Assembly (NCBI GenBank): GCA_964591295.1
Contig: CAZQAG010000059.1
Span: 1-14,583, forward strand
DNA from: VAXT01 sp964591295
GTDB taxonomy: Bacteria; Actinomycetota; Thermoleophilia; Gaiellales; Gaiellaceae
Direction of reading: 5' to 3'
DNA: 14,583 nucleotides
How positions within the stretch are numbered: the stretch's first letter is position 1; the number at the start of each line of letters is the position of its first letter. Both the position numbers and the translations under genes were made by a program. The notes under the pieces were generated by a model, which saw only the letters and a program-made list of their open reading frames with translations, was not told the origin of the DNA and did not search any database. Of the stretch, positions 1 through 6,034 are shown piece by piece.

Positions 1-75
1 AGGTTCACGGGGTCAGACCCTGTAAAGGTTCACGGGGTCAGACCCTGTAAAGGTTTACGGGGTCAGACCCTGTAA
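1..75. repeat. Three tandem copies of a 25-bp repeat with a palindromic core
   Basis: Copies lie at 1-25, 26-50 and 51-75; the first two are identical and the third differs by one base (TTTACGG for TTCACGG). Each carries the perfect inverted repeat GGGTC-A-GACCC (for example 10-20), extended by AC/GT flanks to a 17-bp near-palindrome with one G-T pair. The array begins at the window edge, so its true copy number is unknown. The last copy runs directly into the SDR ribosome-binding region: its terminal GTAA plus AGGA forms the AAAGGA sequence before the ATG at 86. GGGTCAGACCC-type palindromes occur as dispersed or tandem extragenic repeats in many bacteria and are sometimes linked to RAYT-like transposases. 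That link is background and is not shown here, since no transposase is in the window. Confidence 0.9.
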
Positions 76-85
76 AGGACTGACT

Positions 86-829
86 ATGGATTTTCGCCTC
101 AACGGACGCACGGCGATTGTTTGCGGAGCCTCCTCCGGGATGGGGCTCGCGATCGCGGAAGCCCTCGCCGGCGAGGGCGCAAACGTCGCGATGTTCGCCC
201 GCCGCCGCGACGAGCTCGCGCGCGAGGCGGACCGCCTCGGCGCCCTGCCAGTTCGCGGCGACCTGACGAACCCGCAAGACCTCGCGCGGCTTACTGAGAA
301 GACCGTCGAAGCCTTCGGAGGCATCGACATCCTGGTCAACAACGGCGGTGGCCCACCGCGAAGCGCCGCAGTCGACCTCACCGACGAGGCAGTGGAGAGC
401 GCCGTCGAGCTCCTGCTCCTCTCGGCTATCCGCCTGACCAACCTCTGCCTGCCGCAACTACGCCGCAGCGGACACGGCCGCATCGTCAACATCACGTCGA
501 GCTCGGTGCGCGAGCCAATCGACAACCTCGCCCTGTCCAACTCTGTCCGCCCCGGAGTGATCGGCTGGGCTAAGACACTCGCCCGCGAGATCGGCCCGGA
601 CGCAGTGACCGTCAACTCGATCGCACCCGGGAGGATCGACACCCCCCGCCTTGCCGAGGTCTACGTGAACCGCTCCCGAGCAGACGACCTCGCGACGATC
701 CCGCTGCGCCGGTTCGGGCGCCCGCGCGAGGTCGGCGACGTCGTCTGCTTCCTCGCCTCGGACCGAGCCTCATACGTCACGGGAGCAGTCATCCCGGTCG
801 ACGGCGGACTGACGCACGGCCTCCTCTAA
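86..829 (+). CDS. SDR-family oxidoreductase, divergent FabG-like with non-canonical active site
   Basis: A 247-aa Rossmann-fold short-chain dehydrogenase/reductase. The ATG at 86 is preceded by AAAGGA at 73-78, a good Shine-Dalgarno partly built from the upstream repeat. Visible motifs are the glycine-rich cofactor loop CGASSGMG (residues 13-20), NNGGG (85-89, usually NNAG), the catalytic-serine strand IVNITSSS (133-140) and the C-terminal PGRIDTP and PVDGG segments typical of FabG-like SDRs. The YxxxK catalytic pair is absent: the aligned positions read S151 and R155 in SNSVRPGVIG, and the usual helix Asn also seems lost (ELLLLSAIRL). This pattern is known in a divergent SDR branch, so it may be a family trait and not decay. 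Substrate cannot be read from sequence. It is followed after 33 bp by the PDZ protease gene, which has its own promoter. Confidence 0.9.
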   Translation: MDFRLNGRTAIVCGASSGMGLAIAEALAGEGANVAMFARRRDELAREADRLGALPVRGDLTNPQDLARLTEKTVEAFGGIDILVNNGGGPPRSAAVDLTDEAVESAVELLLLSAIRLTNLCLPQLRRSGHGRIVNITSSSVREPIDNLALSNSVRPGVIGWAKTLAREIGPDAVTVNSIAPGRIDTPRLAEVYVNRSRADDLATIPLRRFGRPREVGDVVCFLASDRASYVTGAVIPVDGGLTHGLL

Positions 830-850
830 ACAGGGCCGCCGCCGCGCCCG

Positions 851-856
851 TATCCT
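851..856 (+). promoter_or_regulatory. -10 element TATCCT, predicted leaderless promoter
   Basis: TATCCT ends 6 nt before the GTG at 863, so transcription should begin at or next to the start codon. No Shine-Dalgarno is present in the 33-bp gap. No clear -35 is visible. Confidence 0.5.
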
Positions 857-862
857 GAGTCG

Positions 863-1894
863 GTGCCCCGCATTTTCACGCCCGTCCGCCTGTTCATCGT
901 GGGCCTCGTCCTCTTCGGCCTGGCGGCGTTCCTCTATCTCTTCCCCTCTGACGAGTACGTCCTCCTGCCAGACCACGCCAGACCACTTGCCCCGTTTGTC
1001 CAGGTCAAGGGGGAGCGGACCGACCGGGACGGCGGCGGCATCTACTACGTCGCGGTAGAGGTCAGGAAGGCCACCATCCTCGAGAAGCTCTTCCACGGCC
1101 TGCACGAGGGAGCGACGCTGGTGCCCGCAACCGCAATCCGCGCCCGCGGAGAGAGCGAGACCCAGCACCGGCGCGAGGAGCTTCGGGCGATGGCGCTCTC
1201 GCAGGAGGTCGGCGCGGCGGTCGCGCTCAAGGCGCTCGGCTACAAGGTGGACGTCCGTTCACCCGGCACGGTGATCGTCGGGGTCGACCCGAAGGGCCCC
1301 GCTGCCGGCAAGCTCCGCGCACGCGACATCGTCGTCACCGTCGATGGACGCCAAGTGCCCACGCTCATCGACCTGCGCCGGGTCATCCGGCGTCACCGGC
1401 CGGGGGACTCCGTCGAGGTAACCGTTCGTCGCGGAGAGCGCCTGCGGCGCTACAGGGTCAAGACGATCCCGGATCCGGAGGCTCCGACCCGGCCGCTCAT
1501 CGGCGTGCTGACGAGCTGCGACCTCCAGACGTTCACTCAGATCAAGCTTCCCGTCCCCGTCCAGATCGACCTCGGGCAGGTCGGAGGCCCGTCCGCCGGG
1601 CTCGCATTCGCGCTCGATGTCGTCGAGGAGCTCGGCCACGACGTCGACCGCGGGCACAAGATCGCCGCGACGGGCGAGATCTGCGTGGACGGGACCGTGG
1701 TGCCCGTCGGAGGCCTGAAACAGAAGACGATCGGCGCCAGGCGCGCCGGAATGGACGTCTTCCTCGTCCCGGCTGGGGAGAACACCGGTGAGGCGGAGCG
1801 CTACGCGGGCGACATGCGCGTGATCCCTGTGGATAGTTTTCGACAGGCGTTGCGCGAGCTGGCAACACTCCCGCGCAAACAGCCAAAATCGTGA
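863..1894 (+). CDS. Membrane-anchored PDZ / Lon-like (S16) serine protease, YlbL family
   Basis: A 343-aa protein: one N-terminal transmembrane anchor (about residues 8-26), a PDZ domain (about 125-200, with GPAAGKLRARDIVVTVDG), and a C-terminal Lon-type S16 proteolytic domain (about 210-335). The catalytic dyad is visible: Ser244 in GGPSAGL and Lys288 in GGLKQK, matching S679/K722 of E. coli Lon in local motif and near-identical spacing. There is no AAA+ ATPase domain, so it is the ATP-independent type seen in Bacillus YlbL and its actinobacterial homologues, acting at the outer face of the membrane. The GTG at 863 is chosen because it keeps the anchor intact and sits 6 nt after a -10 box. 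The substrate is unknown. The stop codon lies within an inverted repeat (1882-1903). Confidence 0.92.
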   Translation: MPRIFTPVRLFIVGLVLFGLAAFLYLFPSDEYVLLPDHARPLAPFVQVKGERTDRDGGGIYYVAVEVRKATILEKLFHGLHEGATLVPATAIRARGESETQHRREELRAMALSQEVGAAVALKALGYKVDVRSPGTVIVGVDPKGPAAGKLRARDIVVTVDGRQVPTLIDLRRVIRRHRPGDSVEVTVRRGERLRRYRVKTIPDPEAPTRPLIGVLTSCDLQTFTQIKLPVPVQIDLGQVGGPSAGLAFALDVVEELGHDVDRGHKIAATGEICVDGTVVPVGGLKQKTIGARRAGMDVFLVPAGENTGEAERYAGDMRVIPVDSFRQALRELATLPRKQPKS

Positions 1895-1903
1895 AGTTTT
1901 GGC
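1882..1903 (+). terminator. Inverted repeat over the protease stop codon, possible terminator
   Basis: GCCAAAA (1882-1888) pairs with TTTTGGC (1897-1903) around an 8-nt loop that contains the TGA stop (1892-1894). No U-run follows, so it is at best a weak or Rho-assisted terminator or an mRNA-stabilising hairpin. Confidence 0.35.
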
Positions 1904-1940
1904 AGATTCGTTCCTGCCGGAAATTGCTCAGTTTTCCTCG

Positions 1941-1991
1941 CTGGCAACCCTTGCACGGGGGTGCAGCAGCGTAGTATCGCCCGGTTGCCAG
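1941..1991 (+). promoter_or_regulatory. 9-bp inverted repeat flanking a candidate promoter
   Basis: CTGGCAACC (1941-1949) is perfectly complementary to GGTTGCCAG (1983-1991). Inside lie TTGCAC (1951-1956) and TAGTAT (1972-1977), a possible -35/-10 pair with a short 15-bp spacer, and a nested hairpin TGCAC-GGGG-GTGCA (1952-1965). CTGGCAAC also occurs at 1859-1866 in the end of the protease gene. This could be an operator with half-sites about 42 bp apart, or an RNA stem if transcription starts further upstream. It precedes the Cys4 small protein gene. Confidence 0.35.
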
Positions 1992-2020
1992 GTGTCGAAC
2001 CAACCGGAGCAAGAACCAGA

Positions 2021-2188
2021 GTGAGCAAGAAGAATAGAGCGTCCTGCCAACTTTGCTACTTCAAACAGGCGGGTCTGTGCGCCCTCCCCGAGTCCCCGTG
2101 CCCGACCTATCGCCCGGTCGGACGAGGCACTCTCTCTCCCCCGCATCAGGCCCGCCTCATTCCGCGTGTTACCCAGCACGCCGCCTAA
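2021..2188 (+). CDS. Small Cys4 protein (55 aa), putative metal-binding
   Basis: A GTG at 2021 opens a 55-aa frame with GGAG at 2006-2009 as a somewhat distant ribosome-binding site (11-nt gap) and a TAGTAT box at 1972-1977. Residues about 9-27 carry the pattern C-x2-C-x7-C-x6-C (CQLCYFKQAGLC then PCPTYRP), which suits a small zinc knuckle or a similar metal site. The cluster CxxCYFK...LCAL...PCPTYRP resembles short uncharacterised proteins I associate with Thermoleophilia genomes; this is recall, not a search result. The frame is open upstream to 1961, but the Cys-rich block and ribosome-binding site favour 2021. The C-terminal half is basic and proline-rich with no recognised fold. The stop codon falls in the loop of the strong hairpin at 2168-2207. 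Confidence 0.55.
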   Translation: MSKKNRASCQLCYFKQAGLCALPESPCPTYRPVGRGTLSPPHQARLIPRVTQHAA

Positions 2189-2207
2189 GGGCGGCGCGCT
2201 GGGTAAC
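2168..2207 (+). terminator. Strong 18-position hairpin at the end of the Cys4 gene
   Basis: GTTACCCAGC (2168-2177) pairs with GCTGGGTAAC (2198-2207), then one A-C mismatch, then CGCCGCC (2179-2185) pairs with GGCGGCG (2190-2196). The loop TAAG contains the stop codon of the Cys4 gene. No U-tract follows. It may be a terminator or the first element of a structured RNA covering 2168-2360. Confidence 0.55.
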
Positions 2208-2390
2208 CGCTCCCACGGGTGAACCCCTGGTTCCCCCGTGGGCCCCTCCTTGCGACCGTGGTCTTGATGTCACCGGGCTTGGGCCGGTGGCTGGTTGTGT
2301 GATTCAACTGCTACCGATTCGCTTGTGAGCCTCCCGCCGGGCTGAGCCCGGCTCCGGCGGCGGTTGGTGTGGCTTCGTTCGGTTCGGTCT
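2208..2390 (+). ncRNA. Hairpin-rich intergenic region, candidate structured RNA
   Basis: No protein gene is supported between 2189 and 2405. The stretch holds consecutive hairpins: CCCACGGG (2212-2219) with CCCGTGGG (2235-2242) stacked on GAACC (2221-2225) with GGTTC (2229-2233); CACCGG (2271-2276) with CCGGTG (2284-2289); GTTG (2294-2297) with CAAC (2305-2308); and GCCGGGC (2336-2342) with GCCCGGC (2346-2352). The last competes with CCGCCGG (2334-2340) pairing to CCGGCGG (2354-2360), a mutually exclusive arrangement. I do not recognise tmRNA, RNase P RNA, SRP RNA, 6S RNA or a known riboswitch. It could instead be a long leader of the LapA gene, although that gene has its own nearby -10 box. 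Strand is assumed from its neighbours. Confidence 0.35.
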
Positions 2391-2396
2391 TAGACT
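2391..2396 (+). promoter_or_regulatory. -10 element TAGACT, near-leaderless promoter
   Basis: TAGACT ends 9 nt before the ATG at 2406; there is no Shine-Dalgarno in CACTTCCTG. Transcription should start within about three bases of the start codon. Confidence 0.5.
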
Positions 2397-2405
2397 CACT
2401 TCCTG

Positions 2406-2699
2406 ATGCGTTTATTTCGTCGGCGCCCTGAAGGGCCTCTCGAGGATTGGCAGCCTCGGCTCTACGCGATCCTGATCGCCCTCGTCCTGCTCGTCGCGTG
2501 GCTGATCGCGTTCATCGTCAAGAACGACGACCGCGTGAAGATCGACTTCGTCCTGTTCAGCGCGCAAACGTCGCTGATCTGGCTCATCATCCTGCCGCTG
2601 GCGATCGGCTTCCTCGGCGGCGTCCTGCTCTCGCAGCTGTACAGGCGGCGGCGTCGGTCAGGCAGCGCGGCGGAGCAGCATGGCGGCGCGGACGGCTGA
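2406..2699 (+). CDS. LapA-domain (DUF1049) membrane protein
   Basis: A 97-aa protein with two transmembrane helices (about residues 19-38 and 55-77) joined by the short segment KNDDRVKIDFVLFSAQTS, the hallmark of the LapA/DUF1049 family. A basic RRR patch precedes the first helix and RRRRR follows the second, so both ends are likely cytoplasmic. In Gram-negatives LapA acts with LapB in envelope homeostasis; in actinobacteria the role is unknown and there is no LapB partner here, so the family name should not be read as a function. The ATG at 2406 is 9 nt after a TAGACT box. Its last 42 bp overlap, tail to tail, the 3' end of an aminotransferase remnant. Confidence 0.85.
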   Translation: MRLFRRRPEGPLEDWQPRLYAILIALVLLVAWLIAFIVKNDDRVKIDFVLFSAQTSLIWLIILPLAIGFLGGVLLSQLYRRRRRSGSAAEQHGGADG

Positions 2700-2891
2700 T
2701 GCAAGCCGCCGCACGCCCTCCTCGACCTCGGGCGGCGACGCGTAGCTGAAGGCAAGGCGGACCGCCGACTCCCCGCCCGCACCGGCGAAGGAGTCCGCTC
2801 CTGGGACGAAGGTCACACCCTCGGCCCGTAGCTCCGAGGTCTCGACCCCACGCGGCAGTTCGAGCCAGACGAAGTAACCGCCCTCGGGCGG
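2658..2891 (-). pseudogene. C-terminal remnant of a PLP-dependent class I/II aminotransferase
   Basis: The minus strand encodes about 77 residues matching the end of fold-type I aminotransferases of the 2-aminoadipate/MocR-like group: PPEGGYFVWLELP, then GVTFVPGADSF, then RLAFSYASP and EEGVRRLASAV before the stop at 2658-2660. Family members are about 380-450 aa; the PLP lysine, cofactor-binding regions and substrate domain are all missing. Upstream of 2891 none of the three frames continues the family sequence. A few residues also seem deleted between the ELP and GVTF blocks. There is no credible start or ribosome-binding site. I read it as a decayed fragment left by deletion or rearrangement; the secreted-protein gene now begins 78 bp away on the other strand. 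Confidence 0.7.
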
Positions 2892-2951
2892 GAAGGCACT
2901 CCGGCGCGGGGACGCCGCGGGCGAGGGAGATCGGCTCCACGCAAAGCACCC

Positions 2952-2957
2952 TAGAAT
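2952..2957 (+). promoter_or_regulatory. -10 element TAGAAT, near-leaderless promoter
   Basis: TAGAAT ends 11 nt before the ATG at 2969, giving a leader of roughly 5 nt. No Shine-Dalgarno is visible. Confidence 0.45.
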
Positions 2958-2968
2958 CCAGTTCGGAC

Positions 2969-3367
2969 ATGAAGCTGCTTGCGGCCGCACTCCTCGCACT
3001 CGTCGTTCCTACCTCTGCAGCGGCCGCGCTCGAGGTGAAGCTCTCCGTGGTGCCCGGCTCCCCCAAGAAAGGCGTTTCGTCAGTCGTCCAGCTGCGCCCG
3101 TACTGGACGAAGTACCGCGCCGACGGGACGTGCTGCCGGCTCGAGCCTGCGAACGTGAACTACCCGTTTCGGGTCGAAGTCGTCTCGCCGACGGGAAGAG
3201 TCTCGCGTGTCGTCGTCCGCCGGACGAAGAAGAGCCGGTTCGTCTGGGCGGGCTCCTTCGTCTTCAGTCGCCGGGGCCCATGGACCGTGCGCGCCCCGCA
3301 GTGGGGGCCCGGGTACAGCCGGAACTTCGGGGCGCGGCCACGCGTGACGATTACCGTGCGGCGCTAG
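2969..3367 (+). CDS. Small secreted protein of unknown function
   Basis: A 132-aa protein with a typical signal peptide (M-K, hydrophobic core LLAAALLALVV, cleavage probable near TSAAAA-LE at residue 20). The mature part (about 112 aa) is rich in alternating hydrophobic/basic segments (LEVKLSVVPG, FRVEVVSP, VSRVVVRR, RVTITVRR), suggesting a small beta-sandwich such as an Ig-like or YtkA/FixH-like fold; this is a fold guess only. An adjacent cysteine pair (55-56) and several Trp residues (46, 93, 105, 112) are notable. I cannot name the family. The gene ends 17 bp inside the convergent sucD gene. Confidence 0.7.
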   Translation: MKLLAAALLALVVPTSAAAALEVKLSVVPGSPKKGVSSVVQLRPYWTKYRADGTCCRLEPANVNYPFRVEVVSPTGRVSRVVVRRTKKSRFVWAGSFVFSRRGPWTVRAPQWGPGYSRNFGARPRVTITVRR

Positions 3368-4235
3368 CGCCGGCCGTCTCGGCAGCCAGCTCCGCGACCT
3401 CGGTCGGCGTCGTCCCGACCCTGACGCCCACCGCCTCGAGCGCTTCCTTCTTCGCCTGGGCCGTGCCCGAGGAGCCGGAGATGATCGCGCCGGCGTGGCC
3501 CATCGTCTTGCCGGGCGGAGCGGTGAACCCGGCGATGTATGCGACCACCGGCTTCGACATCTCCGCGTCGATGTAACGCGCCGCCTTCTCCTCCTCGTCG
3601 CCGCCGATCTCGCCGACCATGACGATCACCTCGGTCTGGTCGTCTGCCTCGAAGCGCCCGAGGACGTCGATGAAAGACGAGCCCACGACCGGGTCGCCGC
3701 CGATGCCGACGATCGTCGAGTTTCCCAGCCCGAGCTGAGCCAGCTCGTAGCCGATCTGGTAGGTCAGCGTGCCCGAGCGGCTGACGAGCCCGATTCGGCC
3801 CTCGCGGAAGACCTCCGCCGGGATGATCCCGACGTTTGCCTTCCCCGGCGAGAGCGCACCCGGGCAGTTCGGGCCGAGCATCGTGATCCCGCGCGGCTGG
3901 ATGTAGTTGTAGATCCGCAGCATGTCGTGCGCCGGAAGCAACTCTGCGATACAAATGACCGTCTCGATCCCTGCGTCAACCGCCTCGTAGATCGCATCTA
4001 CGGCGAAGCGTGCCGGCACGAAGATCACCGACGTGTTCGCGCCCGTTTCCGTGACCGTCTCGGCGACGGTGTCGAAGACCGGGATGCCCTGCACTTCCTG
4101 GCCGCCCTTGCCCGGCGTCACGCCGGCGACGACGTTCGTCCCGTAGTCGCGGTTCCGCACGCCGTGGAAGGAGCCTTCGCTCCCGGTCAAGCCCTGGACG
4201 ACGAGGCGCGTCTCGTTCGTGACGATGATGGCCAT
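3351..4235 (-). CDS. sucD: Succinate-CoA ligase, alpha subunit
   Basis: A 294-aa alpha subunit of succinyl-CoA synthetase, which interconverts succinyl-CoA and succinate with substrate-level phosphorylation in the TCA cycle. The N-terminal CoA-binding Rossmann region shows GLTGSEGSFH (residues 15-24), followed by GPNCPGALSPG (121-131). The phosphohistidine is His247 in GHAGAIISG. Length matches the family (about 290 aa). The start at 4235 is preferred over upstream in-frame codons because MAIIVTNETR begins the conserved domain and its ATG shares one base with the TAA of the methyltransferase (TAATG). It should be translationally coupled to that gene and works with the sucC product. Confidence 0.96.
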   Translation of the reverse strand: MAIIVTNETRLVVQGLTGSEGSFHGVRNRDYGTNVVAGVTPGKGGQEVQGIPVFDTVAETVTETGANTSVIFVPARFAVDAIYEAVDAGIETVICIAELLPAHDMLRIYNYIQPRGITMLGPNCPGALSPGKANVGIIPAEVFREGRIGLVSRSGTLTYQIGYELAQLGLGNSTIVGIGGDPVVGSSFIDVLGRFEADDQTEVIVMVGEIGGDEEEKAARYIDAEMSKPVVAYIAGFTAPPGKTMGHAGAIISGSSGTAQAKKEALEAVGVRVGTTPTEVAELAAETAGASAAR

Positions 4236-4870
4236 TAGGGCTTTCTTCCCTTGAAGATCCCGCGATCGAGCCTGAGCTTGCCGTCCTCGATCCGGTCGGC
4301 AAGAAGCTCGCGAACACGGTCTGCGTCCTCCGGCGGCGTGCCGGCGCGGTCGAGCCAGCCCTGAAAGTCGATCCGCTTGTCCTCCCGTTCGAAGGCCTCC
4401 ACGTCGAGACCGGCCTCGTCGAATATGCGGCGCCACTCCTCTTCGCTGTAGTTCCGGACGTGAGTCGGGTCGTGCAGCCGGTCGGCCTCTTCTCCGGGCT
4501 CACCGAGATAAAGGTTGTCCGCGATGAGCACGAGTGCGCGGCTTACCCGCGCCATCTCCTTCACCGCCCCGGCGGGATCCTGAAAGTGGTGCGCGGCAAC
4601 GCGGCACGCGACGACGTCGAAGGTCGCGTCGGCAAACGGAATCTCCTCGGCGCGGCTGACGACGTCAGGCTTCATGCCAGGCGCCGGGTCGGTCGTCACG
4701 ACCTGAAGTCCGGCCTCACGCAGACGATCCGCGACGTGGCCGCCGCCGGTGGCGACGTCGAGCGCCGCCTCACCCTCGGCCCATTCCGCGAAGAGGTCGA
4801 GATCGCGCCCTTGGCGGTGCGCATCGCTCTCGCGATACGCCTCGGCGCGCTCCGACCAGACGTCCGTCAT
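4235..4870 (-). CDS. Class I SAM-dependent methyltransferase embedded in the suc operon
   Basis: A 211-aa Rossmann-like methyltransferase. Motif I is LDVATGGGHVADRL (residues 37-50), the acidic end of strand 2 is TTDPAPG (59-65), and the strand-4 region is FDVVACRVAAHHF (84-96), as in UbiE/MenG-like and Methyltransf_11 proteins. The C-terminal part (HDPTHVRNYSEEEW) resembles small-molecule methyltransferases, but the substrate cannot be inferred. Its ATG overlaps the sucC stop by 4 bp (ATGA) and its stop overlaps the sucD start by 1 bp, so all three genes are one coupled translational unit. A methyltransferase between sucC and sucD is not the usual arrangement. Codon use matches its neighbours, so there is no sign of recent insertion. 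Confidence 0.92.
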   Translation of the reverse strand: MTDVWSERAEAYRESDAHRQGRDLDLFAEWAEGEAALDVATGGGHVADRLREAGLQVVTTDPAPGMKPDVVSRAEEIPFADATFDVVACRVAAHHFQDPAGAVKEMARVSRALVLIADNLYLGEPGEEADRLHDPTHVRNYSEEEWRRIFDEAGLDVEAFEREDKRIDFQGWLDRAGTPPEDADRVRELLADRIEDGKLRLDRGIFKGRKP

Positions 4871-6009
4871 GCCGCCAGCTCCACCGCGCGCTTGGCCGCG
4901 TCGAGCATCGTCGACTCGACGTGGATGTTCTTCGGCCCGGCATCCAAGAGGATCTGCCTACCTTCCTCGGCGTTCGTGCCGTCGAAGCGGACGACGATCG
5001 GGTGCTCGATCTTCGTCTTGTCGAGCGCCTGGAGGATCCCGCGAGCGACCTCGTCGCAGCGCGTGATGCCGGCGAAGATGTTGAACAGGATCGACCGCAC
5101 CTGCGGGTCGGCGCTGATGATCTCGAGCGCATCCGTGACGCCCTGGGCATCCCCGCCGCCGCCGAGGTCGCAGAAGTTCGCCGGCCGGCCGCCTGCGAGC
5201 GCGATCACGTCGAGTGTCGACATGACGAGCCCGGCCCCGTTCCCGAGGATGCCGACCTCGCCGTCGAGCTTCACGTAGGTGACGTCCTTCTCGCGGGCGG
5301 CGCGCTCCTCGGGCGGATAGGCCTCGAGATCGCGCATCTCCGCGATGTCGGCGTGCTTGTAGAGCGCGTTGTCGTCCACGGTGAACTTGGAGTCGAGGGC
5401 CTTCACCTCGCCCTCCGGCGTCACGATCAGCGGGTTGATCTCGCAGAGCATCGAATCGGCGCCGACGAAGGCCTCGTAGAGGCGCTGGATGATGCTCATG
5501 ATCTGCTTCTGCTCGTTCGGGTCGTCGATCCCCGCGCCGTAGATGAGGCGACGAGCCTGGTAGGGCTGAAAGCCCTCGAGTGGGTCGACGTGCAGTCGTG
5601 CAAGCGCCTCCGGCCGGTTGGCGGCGACCTCTTCGATGTCGATCCCGCCCTCCTTCGTGAGCATGAAGAGCGCCTGCTTCTCGCCGCGGTCGAACGTGAC
5701 CGAGAGGTAGTACTCGCGCGCGATGTCGGAGGCTTTCTCGATCCAGAGCTTGCGGACGACGTGGCCGTTGATGTCCAGCCCCAGGATCGCCTCGGCATGC
5801 TGCGCGGCTTCCTCGGGAGAGCTCGCGAGCTTGATGCCGCCGGCCTTTCCTCGTCCCCCGGTCAGCACCTGGGCCTTGACGACGACCTGGCCGCCGATCT
5901 CCTCGGCAGCCGCGCGCGCCTCCTCGGCACTCGCCGCGAGCCGCCCCTTGGAAACGGGGATCCCGAACCGCTTGAAGAGCTCCTTGCCCTGGTACTCGTA
6001 GAGGTCCAC
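4867..6009 (-). CDS. sucC: Succinate-CoA ligase (probably ADP-forming), beta subunit
   Basis: A 380-aa beta subunit with an N-terminal ATP-grasp domain and a C-terminal ligase-CoA domain. Visible features: MDLYEYQGKELF at the start, the GGRGKAGG loop (51-58), the magnesium ligands in CEINPLIVTPEG (E190, N192) with D206 in ALDSKF, GNGAGLVMSTLD (256-267), the CDLGGGGD region and GITRCDEVA (314-322). Length is in the normal 380-400 range. Nucleotide preference is not certain from sequence. The start is GTG at 6009, 9 nt after a TAGAGT -10 box within the divergent palindrome at 6018-6034, with no Shine-Dalgarno. First gene of the sucC-methyltransferase-sucD operon. Confidence 0.96.
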   Translation of the reverse strand: MDLYEYQGKELFKRFGIPVSKGRLAASAEEARAAAEEIGGQVVVKAQVLTGGRGKAGGIKLASSPEEAAQHAEAILGLDINGHVVRKLWIEKASDIAREYYLSVTFDRGEKQALFMLTKEGGIDIEEVAANRPEALARLHVDPLEGFQPYQARRLIYGAGIDDPNEQKQIMSIIQRLYEAFVGADSMLCEINPLIVTPEGEVKALDSKFTVDDNALYKHADIAEMRDLEAYPPEERAAREKDVTYVKLDGEVGILGNGAGLVMSTLDVIALAGGRPANFCDLGGGGDAQGVTDALEIISADPQVRSILFNIFAGITRCDEVARGILQALDKTKIEHPIVVRFDGTNAEEGRQILLDAGPKNIHVESTMLDAAKRAVELAA

Positions 6010-6017
6010 CGGGCGGC

Positions 6018-6034
6018 GACTCTAGCTTAGAGTC
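6018..6034. promoter_or_regulatory. Palindromic divergent promoter between sucC and the Asp-rich peptide gene
   Basis: GACTCTA (6018-6024), GCT, TAGAGTC (6028-6034) form a perfect 7-bp inverted repeat. Each arm contains a TAGAGT -10 box, one reading left (9 nt before the sucC GTG at 6009) and one reading right (transcription start near 6040, giving a leader of about 20 nt with AGGAGG at 6049-6054 before the ATG at 6061). Only three base pairs separate the arms, so the two RNA polymerase sites overlap. The symmetry could also be an operator for a dimeric regulator. Confidence 0.6.

Noticed and set aside
1..75. CRISPR array
   Set aside because: The three 25-bp units are contiguous with no spacers, and no cas gene is present.
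2189..2405. tRNA, tmRNA, RNase P, SRP or 6S RNA gene
   Set aside because: I found no cloverleaf with a GGTTCGA-type T-loop, no tmRNA 3' end and no conserved core motifs of the other families; only unassigned hairpins remain.
2587..3066. Minus-strand 159-aa frame as a gene spanning the aminotransferase remnant and the secreted-protein start
   Set aside because: It is in a different frame from the aminotransferase similarity, is Arg/Ala-rich and overlaps a well-supported signal peptide on the plus strand.
3351..4436. Extended sucD reading frame starting near 4436
   Set aside because: The extra 67 residues lie within the methyltransferase gene in another frame and match nothing in the family; ATG 4235 begins the conserved domain and is coupled to the upstream stop.
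4921..6030. Long plus-strand frame opposite sucC, and similar long frames opposite the biotin carboxylase (8343-9179, 9249-10022), sucD (3495-4238) and the GGDEF gene (12521-13723)
   Set aside because: They are antisense shadows of high-GC genes with no family resemblance, biased Arg/Asp-rich composition and no ribosome-binding sites.
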